This document shows, one piece after another, positions 15,764-23,139 of a stretch of 23,139 nucleotides of DNA. The stretch lies in contig WVWW01000112.1 of NCBI GenBank assembly GCA_011773795.1, forward strand, positions 6,943 to 30,081, in the 5' to 3' direction. The notes under the pieces were generated by a model. It was not told the origin of the DNA. It searched no databases and worked only from the letters and a program-made list of their open reading frames with translations. Each line of letters begins with the position of its first letter. Positions within the stretch are counted from its first letter, which is position 1. Both the position numbers and the translations under genes were made by a program. The DNA comes from Acidobacteriota bacterium. GTDB taxonomy: Bacteria > Acidobacteriota > Polarisedimenticolia > Polarisedimenticolales > Polarisedimenticolaceae.

Positions 15764-15882
15764 AGCCCTTGTCTCAGGCCGTTACGTATTCGTAGCTACG
15801 GATTCGTCATCGGCCGCACCAAATTAGCTATGGTCCGGCGGCCCGCGAAGACGCGATATTTTCAGCGTCACGGGAGGACGGC
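15764..15882 (+). other. upstream region of the TPR gene with a 10-bp perfect palindrome
   Basis: Non-coding. CGTAGCTACG (15791-15800) is a perfect palindrome, inside a longer partly symmetric stretch with repeated ATTCGT. No convincing -35/-10 pair was found, though TAGCTATGGT near 15825-15834 could supply a weak -10. A strong GGGAGGA Shine-Dalgarno lies just ahead of ATG 15883. Confidence 0.3.
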
Positions 15883-16389
15883 ATGCTCAACAAGGAAGCC
15901 GAGGACAGTTTCGAAAAGGGCTACAACGCGCTCGAACAACACGACTGGCGGGCCGCCACCGCGTTCTTCGAGGCGGCACTGATGCTGGAGAAGAGACTCA
16001 CCCCGAGAACACCCCAGGCACGCTATCGCTCCTACTATGGTTTGTGCCTCGGTCTGGCCAAAAGGCGTCACCACGACGCCATCAAGATGTGCCAGGTCGC
16101 GATCCAGCTGGAGCAGTACAACCCCGATCTGCACTGGAATCTCGGCCGGGTCCTGCACAACGCCGGCCGCCGCCGCGAGGCTTACAAGGTGTTCGTTCGC
16201 GGCCTGAAACAGCAGCCCGGGCACAGGGGACTCGTCACCGAGATCAAGAAAATGGGTCTGCGCAAGAAGGCCGTGTTGCCGTTCCTCAGTCGCAAGAACC
16301 CGATCAACAAGACGCTCGGCCGGATGCGCGCCGATGCCGAGGCGCGGGCGCAGACCAGCGCCCGCCAAAGGACACCGCGACGCGCATAA
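15883..16389 (+). CDS. small TPR-repeat protein
   Basis: 168-residue soluble protein, probably cytoplasmic. A first TPR covers about residues 4-37 (AEDSFEKGYNALEQHDWRAA then TAFFEAAL) and another about 88-121 (PDLHWNLGRVLHNAGRRREA then YKVFVRGL). A middle helix pair (YYGLCLGLAKRRHHDAIKMC) resembles a third. The tail (about 122-168) is strongly basic, with KKMGLRKKAV and many Arg, so it may contact nucleic acid, membrane or an acidic partner. TPRs mediate protein-protein contacts; no partner can be named. The start has a clear GGGAGGA Shine-Dalgarno. It is followed after 68 bp by the tricorn-like protease on the same strand. Confidence 0.75.
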   Translation: MLNKEAEDSFEKGYNALEQHDWRAATAFFEAALMLEKRLTPRTPQARYRSYYGLCLGLAKRRHHDAIKMCQVAIQLEQYNPDLHWNLGRVLHNAGRRREAYKVFVRGLKQQPGHRGLVTEIKKMGLRKKAVLPFLSRKNPINKTLGRMRADAEARAQTSARQRTPRRA

Positions 16390-16414
16390 CGACGCACGCT
16401 GTGGCATAATCCCG

Positions 16415-16437
16415 CCTCGTTTTCCAATCCAACGAGG
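16415..16437 (+). other. 7-bp stem hairpin between the TPR and protease genes
   Basis: CCTCGTT (16415-16421) and AACGAGG (16431-16437) form a perfect 7-bp stem around a 9-base loop. There is no T-run after it, so factor-independent termination is unlikely. It lies 20 bases before the protease start codon, next to the GAGGGGGG Shine-Dalgarno. CATAAT at 16405-16410 just upstream could be a -10 element, which would put the hairpin in the leader of the protease mRNA. Confidence 0.4.
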
Positions 16438-16457
16438 GGTATTCGAGGGGGGACGCC

Positions 16458-19400
16458 ATGCTGCGCGCCGTCGCCGGGTTCTTTGCCGCTGTCTCGATGT
16501 TCTTGTTCGCCGCGGGAAGCGGCGCGGAGGAAGCTCGCCTGCTTCGTTTCGCCGACATCCACGGCGACCGCGTGGCCTTCGTCTACGCCGGCGACATCTG
16601 GCTGGCCTCGTCCGACGGAGGCGAGGCGCGTCGCCTCACCTCCCACGAGGGCATGGAGCTGTTTCCAAAGTTCTCGCCTGACGGCAAGCGGATCGCCTTC
16701 TCGGCCGAGTACGGTGGCAACCGCCAGATCTACGTCGTCGGCGTCGAGGGCGGCACCCCCGAGCAGCTGACCTGGTACAACGACGTGGGCTCGATGCCGC
16801 CGCGCGGCGGCTTCGACTACCGCGTGCTGGACTGGACGCCGGACGGCAAGCACATCCTGTTCCGCGGCAACCGCCTGCCGTGGGGCGTCCGGATGGGCCG
16901 CCTCTTCCTGATCGCCGCCGACGGTGGGATGGAGACCCCACTCGAGATCCCCGAGTCGGGCGCCGGGATGTTCTCGCCCGACGGCAAGAAGATCGTCTAC
17001 ACCCCTATTGACCGCGAGTGGCGCACGTGGAAGCGGCACGTCGGTGGCAGGGCCCAGGACGTCTGGACCTACGACCTCGAGAAGCACACCTCAACACGGC
17101 TGACCGACTGGAGGGGCACGGACAACCAGCCGATGTGGGTCGGCTCGACGATCTACTACACCTCGGATGATACCGATGGACGGTTGAATATCTGGGCCTG
17201 CGATGAGGATGGTCGCAACAAGCGGAAGGTCACGCGACACGAGAACTTCGACGTGTTGTGGCCGAGCGCCGGGCCGTCATCGATCGTCTACGAGGCCGGC
17301 GGTTACCTGTACAAGCTCGACCCCGCCTCGGGCCAAGCGTCGAAGATCGAGATCACCCTGCACGGCGATTTCCTGGCACGCATGCCGTACCGCCGGAACG
17401 TCTCCGAGATGATCGGCAGCGGCGACATCTCGCCCAGCGCCAAGCGCGCGGTGTTCGACGCCCGCGGGGACATTTTTACCGTTCCCGCCGAGGACGGAGA
17501 GATCCGAAACCTGACGCGCACCTCCGGTATCCGGGAGATGCAGCCCGTATGGTCGCCGGACGGCGACACCATCGCCTACCTGAGCGATCGCAACGGCGAG
17601 TACGACCTGTACGTGCGACCCCAGGACGGCAGCGGAGCGGAACGCCGCGTCACCACCGACGGGGACACCTGGCGGTTCCCGCCGGTCTGGTCGCCGGACA
17701 GCAAGAAGCTCGCCTTCGGCGACACCAAGCAGCGGCTGCGCTACGTAGACGTCGAGAGCGGCAAGATCATCGACGTCGACAGGGGAACCTACGGGCCGAT
17801 CACGACGTACGACTGGTCCCCGGACAGCCGCTGGATCGTCTACACGAAGGCCGACGACGCCCAGTTCAGCTCGATCTGGGTGCATTCGCTCGACGACGGC
17901 GACTCGACGCAGTTGACGGGCGACTACACGGACGACTTTTCACCCAGCTTCGATCCCAAGGGCCGCTACCTCTACTTCCTGTCCGACCGCGACTACAACC
18001 TGCAGTTCAGCGGCTACGAGTTCAACTACTTCTATACGGACCCGACGCGAGTCTACGCCGCGCTATTGAAGGTCGACGGACCCGCGCTGTTCCAGCCCAA
18101 GAGCGACGAGGAAGCAAGCGCGAAGGCCGACGACGAAGGGGACGAGAAGAAGAACGGAAAAGGTGAGAAGGACGGAGACAAGAAAGAAGAAGAGCTGAAG
18201 ATCGAGATCGACTTCGAGGGGTTCGATCATCGCGTGGTGGCGCTACCGGGAGGCCCGAGCAACTTCGGATCGGTGCAGGCCGTCGACGACGGCGTGCTGT
18301 TCGTCCATGTCGGGGACAACGGACCCGAGGTGCGTAAGTTCTCGATCGAGTCGGAAGAGGTCGAGACGATCATCCCGCGGGTCGGCAACTTCTCGGTCTC
18401 CAAGGACGGGAAGAAACTGCTGTACCGTTCGGGCAACGACTACGGCATCGTCGACGTCAAGAAGGATCAGAAGCCCGATGCCGGGCGGCTCGATCTGTCC
18501 GGCATGACGATGCGTATCGACCCGACCGCCGAGTGGAGGCAGATCTTCCTCGACGGTTGGCGTATCACGCGCGACTGGTTCTACGACGAGGGGATGCACG
18601 GGATCGACTGGCAGGAGATCCACGACCTCTACGCGCCGCTGGTCCCGCACGTCGCGCACCGCGGCGACCTCGACTACATCCTCGGCGAGATGGGCGGCGA
18701 GCTGAATGCCGGCCACTTCTACGTCAACTGGGGAGATTTTCCACGGCCCGAGCGTGTCGACAACGGTCTGCTCGGGGCAGAGATCGTCGCCGACTCCGGT
18801 TACTTCAAGATCGACAAGATCTTCGCCGGAGAAAACTGGCACGACAACTTCCGCTCGCCGTTGACCGAACCCACGGTGAACGTCTCGGAAGGGGAGTGGA
18901 TCCTCGCCGTCGACGGACGCTCGGCCAAGGGCGTCGACAACTTCTACGAATTGCTCGAGGGCGCGGCCGGTCGCACGGTGGTGTTGCGGGTCAACAACAA
19001 GCCCAAGGAGGACGGTGCGCGCGATGTCTCGGTACGTCCGATCGCGCGAGAGACCGACCTGCGCTACCTCGACTGGGCGCAGGAGCGGCTCGAGATGGTC
19101 GACCGGCTGTCGGACGGCCGGATCGGCTACATCCACCTGCCGAACACGGCGTTCGAGGGCAACCGCGAGCTGCGCAAGGGCTTCTACCCGCAGGCGCACA
19201 AGGACGCGCTGATCTTCGACGCCCGCTACAACGGCGGCGGCTTCATCCCCGACCGCATGATGGAGCTGATCTCCCGCAAACGGTTGAGCCTGTGGGCGCG
19301 CCGAGGCATCGAGCCCTTCGACACTCCGGGCTACTACCACGAGGGGCCCAAGGCCTGCCTGATGAACGGCTACTCCAGCTCGGGTGGTGACGCGTTCCCG

Positions 19401-19721
19401 TACTACTTCCGCAAGCTCGGGCTCGGCCCGCTGATCGGCACGCGCACCTGGGGCGGCCTGATCGGCCTGTCCGGCAACCCCGGCTTCATGGACGGCGGCT
19501 CGCTGTCGGTGCCGACGTTCCGTTTCCTCGACACCGAGGGCAACTGGGCCGTCGAGAACGAGGGCGTCGCGCCGGACGTCGAGGTCATCGACCTGCCGGA
19601 GCGGGTCGCAAAGGGCGAAGATCCGTCGCTCGAGAAGGCGGTCGAGATGCTGCTCGAGGAGCTCAAGCGTAACCCGCCCAAGGAGATCGACGTCCCGACG
19701 CCGCCGCGCGAGAAGCGCTAG
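16458..19721 (+). CDS. exported tricorn-like S41 serine protease
   Basis: 1087-residue protein matching full-length tricorn protease homologues. An N-terminal signal peptide (MLRAVAGFFAAVSMFLFAAG) implies periplasmic or secreted location, unlike archaeal cytoplasmic tricorn. Residues about 28-330 and 330-690 are beta-propeller blades with repeated WSPDG/SPDSK motifs of the PD40 kind. Next comes the tricorn C1 helical region with likely catalytic His753 (GELNAGHFYV), a PDZ domain (about 770-860) and the S41 domain with likely nucleophile Ser975 in NGYSSSGGDAF, the oxyanion stretch GTRTWGGLIG, and ENEGVAPD (1033-1040) supplying the conserved Glu. A charged Lys/Glu/Asp-rich insert (about residues 550-580) interrupts the second propeller. 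It should degrade short peptides. Start ATG 16458 has a good GAGGGGGG ribosome site. Its TAG stop shares CTAG with the convergent glycosidase gene. Confidence 0.92.
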   Translation: MLRAVAGFFAAVSMFLFAAGSGAEEARLLRFADIHGDRVAFVYAGDIWLASSDGGEARRLTSHEGMELFPKFSPDGKRIAFSAEYGGNRQIYVVGVEGGTPEQLTWYNDVGSMPPRGGFDYRVLDWTPDGKHILFRGNRLPWGVRMGRLFLIAADGGMETPLEIPESGAGMFSPDGKKIVYTPIDREWRTWKRHVGGRAQDVWTYDLEKHTSTRLTDWRGTDNQPMWVGSTIYYTSDDTDGRLNIWACDEDGRNKRKVTRHENFDVLWPSAGPSSIVYEAGGYLYKLDPASGQASKIEITLHGDFLARMPYRRNVSEMIGSGDISPSAKRAVFDARGDIFTVPAEDGEIRNLTRTSGIREMQPVWSPDGDTIAYLSDRNGEYDLYVRPQDGSGAERRVTTDGDTWRFPPVWSPDSKKLAFGDTKQRLRYVDVESGKIIDVDRGTYGPITTYDWSPDSRWIVYTKADDAQFSSIWVHSLDDGDSTQLTGDYTDDFSPSFDPKGRYLYFLSDRDYNLQFSGYEFNYFYTDPTRVYAALLKVDGPALFQPKSDEEASAKADDEGDEKKNGKGEKDGDKKEEELKIEIDFEGFDHRVVALPGGPSNFGSVQAVDDGVLFVHVGDNGPEVRKFSIESEEVETIIPRVGNFSVSKDGKKLLYRSGNDYGIVDVKKDQKPDAGRLDLSGMTMRIDPTAEWRQIFLDGWRITRDWFYDEGMHGIDWQEIHDLYAPLVPHVAHRGDLDYILGEMGGELNAGHFYVNWGDFPRPERVDNGLLGAEIVADSGYFKIDKIFAGENWHDNFRSPLTEPTVNVSEGEWILAVDGRSAKGVDNFYELLEGAAGRTVVLRVNNKPKEDGARDVSVRPIARETDLRYLDWAQERLEMVDRLSDGRIGYIHLPNTAFEGNRELRKGFYPQAHKDALIFDARYNGGGFIPDRMMELISRKRLSLWARRGIEPFDTPGYYHEGPKACLMNGYSSSGGDAFPYYFRKLGLGPLIGTRTWGGLIGLSGNPGFMDGGSLSVPTFRFLDTEGNWAVENEGVAPDVEVIDLPERVAKGEDPSLEKAVEMLLEELKRNPPKEIDVPTPPREKR

Positions 19722-21067
19722 TCGAAGCGAGCCAGGACCGGAAGCGCCGGATCTTCGCTCGCCGCACCGACGTGCAGCACGAAGGGCTCGATCTCCTCGT
19801 GCGTGACGTCTGTGCTGAGCTTCCAGTAGAGCAAGCCGCGTAATCGTGAGGGCTGCTCGCGGTGCACGGCGAGCAACGCGCGGAACGCCAGCTCGCGCTC
19901 GCTACGATCGACGGGTTGTTCGCCCCAGACGACCAGCTTGCGATCGTGCCCCTTCCAGCCGACGACGGTGAAGCCGTCGTGGTTCCAGGGCTCGACGGTC
20001 GAGTAGCGCCGGAACGTATAGCCGATCTCGGTGAAGACAACCGGTTTGTCCTCGATCCCGGCGTCGCGGCGGAATGCGTCGATCCGGTTGAAGATTTCAC
20101 GCCAGCCGTCCGTGAACCGCTCGAGCAGCTCTTGCCGGTCCGGCCGATCGTCGAGATGCGGGCGCAGCGAAAAGTAAGAGTTGATCCCGACCAAATCCAG
20201 CTCGGACCAGAAGGCGACCCGGTCGTAGTGGTCGAAGTTGGCGGCGTAGGTCAACTTCCCCGAGAACACGCCGCGGGTGACCGCGATCAGCTCGCGCCAG
20301 CGCTCCAGCAAGCGGCCGCGCCGTTCGTTGAGCCGGCGAAGACTGCCCCCACCCTTGCGCAGGTGCGCCTTCTTCGCCCAGGCCATGTTCGCCGCGTGGC
20401 GCGCGTCGAGGAAACTCTCCAGCGTTTCGTAGCCGGCGTAGCCCCGCGTCCGGTAGTGCCGCTCGGAGAGCTGGTCGGCGAATCGGAGCGCGCGCTTGCG
20501 CAGGAACTTCTGGTAGTAACGGAAGCCGTGGTAACGCTTGATCTGCGCCACGCGACCCAGCGGCAGCGTGGCGGTCAGCTCCTTCATCTCGCTGCCGAGA
20601 GCCAGCACCGAGACGCCCTCCGCCTCGGCGATCGCGGCCCACTTCAGGGCGAACCGAGTGTACTGCTCGAACCAGGAGTCGATCCGCTCCGGCGTGTCCG
20701 GGATGATCTGCCCGTGCCACAGGAAACGGTTCTTCTCGAAGGCGTGGTCGAGGGCCACGCGGAGCACCAGCACCACGTGAAGCCCCGCGGCCCGAGCCTG
20801 GCGGATCTCGTCGAGCACGGCCGGCTCCTCGTCGTTCCACCACAGGTGGTCGGTGTCCCAGTTGCCCTGGAACGCGTACACGGTCGCCTCGACGGTGTTC
20901 ATCCCCGAGACCTGCAGGCTGGCCGTCCAGTGTCGGTGGTCCGGTTCGTTGACCTGGATCCCGCCCAGCAGGAAGGATGGCTCCTCGGCGGGCGCCGGCG
21001 AAACGCAGGCCGCGGATAGGAACAGGACGCGCAACCAGCGAAGCGTCAACCCGCTTCCTCGTGACAT
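19718..21067 (-). CDS. secreted GH113-like TIM-barrel glycoside hydrolase
   Basis: About 449-residue exported protein. After a signal peptide (LRWLRVLFLSAACVSPAPAE) a TIM-barrel follows. LGSEMKEL carries the likely acid/base Glu and VVFTEIGYTFRRYST the likely nucleophile Glu, the arrangement seen in GH113 beta-mannanase-type enzymes. ARAAGLHVVLVLRVAL and DLVGINSYFSL are further barrel strands typical of that clan. A helical, Arg-rich insertion (about residues 195-260, around FLDARHAANMAWAKKAHLRK) is unusual for the family. ATG 21067 has no good ribosome site; TTG 21049, behind GAGGAAG and overlapping the preceding stop as TTGA, is a strong alternative start and would put the signal peptide at the very N-terminus. 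It is translationally coupled to the VOC gene. The sugar substrate is unknown. Confidence 0.7.
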   Translation of the reverse strand: MSRGSGLTLRWLRVLFLSAACVSPAPAEEPSFLLGGIQVNEPDHRHWTASLQVSGMNTVEATVYAFQGNWDTDHLWWNDEEPAVLDEIRQARAAGLHVVLVLRVALDHAFEKNRFLWHGQIIPDTPERIDSWFEQYTRFALKWAAIAEAEGVSVLALGSEMKELTATLPLGRVAQIKRYHGFRYYQKFLRKRALRFADQLSERHYRTRGYAGYETLESFLDARHAANMAWAKKAHLRKGGGSLRRLNERRGRLLERWRELIAVTRGVFSGKLTYAANFDHYDRVAFWSELDLVGINSYFSLRPHLDDRPDRQELLERFTDGWREIFNRIDAFRRDAGIEDKPVVFTEIGYTFRRYSTVEPWNHDGFTVVGWKGHDRKLVVWGEQPVDRSERELAFRALLAVHREQPSRLRGLLYWKLSTDVTHEEIEPFVLHVGAASEDPALPVLARFD

Positions 21068-21729
21068 GACTTGCAGACGGGCTGCTCCGCGGGTGACGGA
21101 CCCACGCAGTCCGGGCAGGTCGAGCGATAACAGACCGAGCACGCCACGCCTCGCTCGGCGGTGATCTGCGCGTCGCAGCGATGGCACAGCCACATCACCT
21201 CGTTGTCGTGGACCGTGTCCGTTTCTTCGTCGACCGCCTCGATGTCGGTGATTTCGACGGCCGGCTCAGGAGGCGCCAGCGACTTCCACTCGTCGACATC
21301 GTAGCTGGTGATCTCGATCCGATGGCCGTACGGGTCGTTGAAGTAGATCGATACCGCGCGTCCGTGATCCTGAACCAGGTCGCGCGTCACGGTGCGGTCG
21401 CGGTGGTCGGTCAGCGTGAGATCGTCCAGGCGGTCCAGGAACGCCTCGAAACTGCGTGCCGGGACTCGAAAGGCGACGCGGTGGAATCCGGCGGTCTCAC
21501 GATCCTCTTGCGGTCGGCCCTCGAACAACGCCAGCTTCGTCGAACCGCCATCGCTGGAGATCATCAGCGGTCCCTTCGGGTCGTCCGCCCAAAGTTCGTA
21601 GTCGGCACAGACCGTCAGGCCGAGCGCTCGCCGGTACCAATCGGCCGCCTCGTTTCGATCGGGCACGAACAGTTCGACGTGGTCGATCTGACCGACACGG
21701 AATACGGGTCTGTCGTGAGAATCGCCCAC
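21046..21729 (-). CDS. VOC-family (glyoxalase/dioxygenase fold) protein with C-terminal zinc ribbon
   Basis: 227-residue cytoplasmic protein. Residues about 12-145 form one vicinal-oxygen-chelate domain with candidate metal ligands His17 (IDHVELFV), a His in GFHRVAFRV and Glu in GHRIEITSY, plus DWYRRALGL typical of glyoxalase-like proteins. An acidic linker (EPAVEITDIEAVDEETD) leads to a zinc-ribbon-like tail (about 180-227) with four Cys pairs: CHRC, CSVC, CPDC and CKSC. The reaction cannot be told: VOC proteins include glyoxalases, dioxygenases, epimerases and antibiotic-binding proteins. The zinc-ribbon fusion is uncommon and suggests a binding or regulatory role. GTG 21729 has a GGAGGG site 5 bases away. 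It is the first gene of a leftward pair with the glycosidase. Confidence 0.8.
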   Translation of the reverse strand: MGDSHDRPVFRVGQIDHVELFVPDRNEAADWYRRALGLTVCADYELWADDPKGPLMISSDGGSTKLALFEGRPQEDRETAGFHRVAFRVPARSFEAFLDRLDDLTLTDHRDRTVTRDLVQDHGRAVSIYFNDPYGHRIEITSYDVDEWKSLAPPEPAVEITDIEAVDEETDTVHDNEVMWLCHRCDAQITAERGVACSVCYRSTCPDCVGPSPAEQPVCKSCHEEAG

Positions 21730-21860
21730 CGATGCCCTCCGGGAAGATCTATCTTACAGGGGCGCCGGCTTTCGGTTTCCCACGAACAAAAGCCCCGGAC
21801 AAAATGTTATCGTGGCGGTCCAAAGACCCGACGTCGAGCCAACGGTCACCGGTGGAGCGG

Positions 21861-22163
21861 ATGGATGAGATCGATATGGGGCCCATAGAAGCTCCTCTTC
21901 CGGCGCACTATTCCGGTGTCGTCATCATCGTCCCGCCCGACCGTATCGAACGATGTGCGCGCGATATCGACGCGCTGTCCGGTGTCGAGGTTCACTACCG
22001 ACATCCCGAGAGCGGACGTATCGTGGTGGTTCTCGAGGGTCGGAATGCCGATGAGCATCTGGAGATGCTACGGACTATCCAGGCCGTTCCCGGCGTACTG
22101 GTCGCGGCTCCCGTTTATCACTACGTAGACGAAGACCCGGATCAAGAAGAGGCACTGAAATGA
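21861..22163 (+). CDS. napD: NapD, chaperone for periplasmic nitrate reductase
   Basis: 100-residue cytoplasmic chaperone. The core HYSGVVIIVPPDRIERCARD, LSGVEVHYRHPESGRIVVVL and QAVPGVLVAAPVYHYVDED follows the NapD ferredoxin-like fold (beta-alpha-beta repeats). NapD binds the Tat signal of NapA and holds back export until the molybdenum cofactor is in place. ATG 21861 is preceded by GGTGGAG with short spacing; ATG 21804 and ATG 21876 are in-frame alternatives. The stop overlaps the napA start as ATGA. The 131-bp gap to the divergent VOC gene should contain the nap promoter; TGTTAT near 21804-21809 could be a -10, but no clear FNR-type site (TTGAT-N4-ATCAA) was found. Confidence 0.85.
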   Translation: MDEIDMGPIEAPLPAHYSGVVIIVPPDRIERCARDIDALSGVEVHYRHPESGRIVVVLEGRNADEHLEMLRTIQAVPGVLVAAPVYHYVDEDPDQEEALK

Positions 22164-23139
22164 GCAACGGAACCTCCCGTCGAGATTTCGTCAAGGCCAG
22201 CATTGCCGCAGCGACCGCGGTGGCGGCGGACATCCCTACACCGGCGTTCGCCGAGCTGGTCGATCCGGAATCGGGTTGGCGCTGGGACAAGGGTGTGTGT
22301 CGCTTCTGCGGCGTCGGGTGCGGCTTGCAGATCGCCACCAAGGAGGACCGGGTGGTCGCGGTCAAGGGAGATCCGGACAGCCCGGTCAACCGCGGCCTGT
22401 TGTGCATGAAGGGCTACGCCAACGCGCAGATCATGTACGGCGAGGATCGTCTGACGCAGCCGCTGCTGCGGATGAGCGACGGGAAGTTCGACAAGCGCGG
22501 CGACTTCGTTCCGGTGAGCTGGGAACGGGCGTTCGACGAGATGGAGCGCCAGTTCAAGCGCGTCTACAAAGAAACCGGGCCGACCGGCATTGCGATCATG
22601 GGCTCCGGGCAGTACACGGTGCAGGAGGGCTACAGCGCCGTCAAGCTGCTCAAGGCGGGCTGGCGCTCGAACAACATCGACCCCAACGCGCGCCACTGCA
22701 TGGCCTCCGCGGTCGCCGCGTTCATCCAGGTCTTCGGCATCGACGAGCCCGCGGGGAACTACGAGGACATCGAGCTGACCGACACCGTCGTGACCTGGGG
22801 CGCCAACATGGCCGAGATGCACCCGATGCTCTGGGCCCGCGTGACCGACAAGAGGCTGGCCGACCCGGACTACCGTATCGTCAATCTGAGCACGTTCTCC
22901 AACCGCACCTCCCTCATCGCCGACACCGAGATCATCTTCAAGCCGAACACCGATCTGGCCATCTGGAACTACATCGCGCGCGAGATCGTGAAGCGCGACG
23001 CCGTCGATCAGGAGTTCGTCGAGAAGCACTGCGTGTTCGCCACCGGGCCGTACGACATCGGTTACGGCATGCGCGGAACAGACGACTTCGCCTTCGCCGC
23101 GGAGAAGGACACGCAGGCGCGGGAGCGCGAGGTCGTCCT
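22160..23139 (+). CDS. napA: NapA, catalytic subunit of periplasmic nitrate reductase, partial (C-terminus outside window)
   Basis: First 326 residues of the molybdenum enzyme that reduces nitrate to nitrite in the periplasm. A Tat signal is present (SRRDFVKASIAAATAVAA). A [4Fe-4S] site uses Cys47, Cys50, Cys54 and Cys82 (CRFCGVGCG and LLCMKGY), with the conserved Lys84 that carries electrons to the cofactor. The molybdenum ligand is Cys180 in NNIDPNARHCMASAVAAF, which separates it from formate dehydrogenases (Sec/Cys in another context) and from NarG (Asp). ATG 22160 overlaps the napD stop by 4 bp (ATGA). Electron-donor genes (napB, napC or napGH) would be expected further right. An assimilatory-type enzyme is unlikely because of the Tat signal and NapD. 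Confidence 0.93.
   Translation, partial: MSNGTSRRDFVKASIAAATAVAADIPTPAFAELVDPESGWRWDKGVCRFCGVGCGLQIATKEDRVVAVKGDPDSPVNRGLLCMKGYANAQIMYGEDRLTQPLLRMSDGKFDKRGDFVPVSWERAFDEMERQFKRVYKETGPTGIAIMGSGQYTVQEGYSAVKLLKAGWRSNNIDPNARHCMASAVAAFIQVFGIDEPAGNYEDIELTDTVVTWGANMAEMHPMLWARVTDKRLADPDYRIVNLSTFSNRTSLIADTEIIFKPNTDLAIWNYIAREIVKRDAVDQEFVEKHCVFATGPYDIGYGMRGTDDFAFAAEKDTQAREREVV

Noticed and set aside
15523..15795. 90-residue open frame on the + strand upstream of the TPR gene
   Set aside because: No ribosome site at its start, overlaps the PspC start region, and only the short internal MKLHAALLVFLASG part looks protein-like; kept only as part of a possible gene remnant.
21730..21860. FNR or NarP-type site upstream of napD
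   Set aside because: No sequence close to TTGAT-N4-ATCAA or a clear NarL/P heptamer pair was found; only a weak -10-like TGTTAT.

Overview
The window is high-GC DNA from a Gram-negative-type bacterium. Evidence for two membranes and a periplasm: a TonB C-terminal domain, a Tat-exported periplasmic nitrate reductase (NapA) with its chaperone NapD, exported cupredoxins, and a secreted tricorn-like protease. The gene mix (receiver-TonB fusion, M64 peptidase, tricorn homologue, PspC, TPR proteins) and a 'GGGGTCAGGTCTTGAATC' type repeat would fit an Acidobacteriota-like or deltaproteobacteria-like lineage. That placement is inference only; no rRNA or marker gene is present. Coding is dense, and many genes overlap or abut. 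No rRNA, tRNA, CRISPR array, phage or complete insertion sequence was seen.

Layout. 1-902 (-) is the N-terminal two thirds of an SDF-family dicarboxylate/amino-acid:cation symporter, cut by the window edge. Divergent to it are a YheT-type alpha/beta hydrolase (1002-2021), an unusual single-pass protein joining a degenerate receiver domain to a TonB C-terminal domain (2167-3996), and an exported M64-family metallopeptidase (4051-5466). A perfect 30-bp inverted repeat with a second tandem copy (5465-5587) fills the gap to the convergent genes.

5585-9954 is the most interesting block. A methylenetetrahydrofolate-reductase-like gene and an MntR-type DtxR regulator are transcribed leftward. Divergent to them is a tight three-gene operon: two-domain multicopper oxidase, ZIP metal permease with an extra periplasmic domain, and a small blue-copper protein. 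The shared 147-bp gap holds a good sigma70 promoter with a palindrome at its expected start site. My reading is a metal-regulated module coupling periplasmic copper-enzyme oxidation or electron transfer to divalent metal uptake.

9955-15524 (-) carries a hybrid sensor histidine kinase, a large D-lactate-dehydrogenase-type FAD/Fe-S oxidoreductase and a PspC protein. The following 358-bp gap holds what looks like the collapsed remnant of a gene. 15883-19721 (+) holds a small TPR protein and a full-length exported tricorn-like S41 protease. It converges, sharing a CTAG stop, with a translationally coupled pair (19718-21729, -): a VOC-domain/zinc-ribbon protein followed by a secreted GH113-like glycosidase. 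The right end (21861-23139, +) begins a periplasmic nitrate reductase operon, napD-napA, cut by the window edge.
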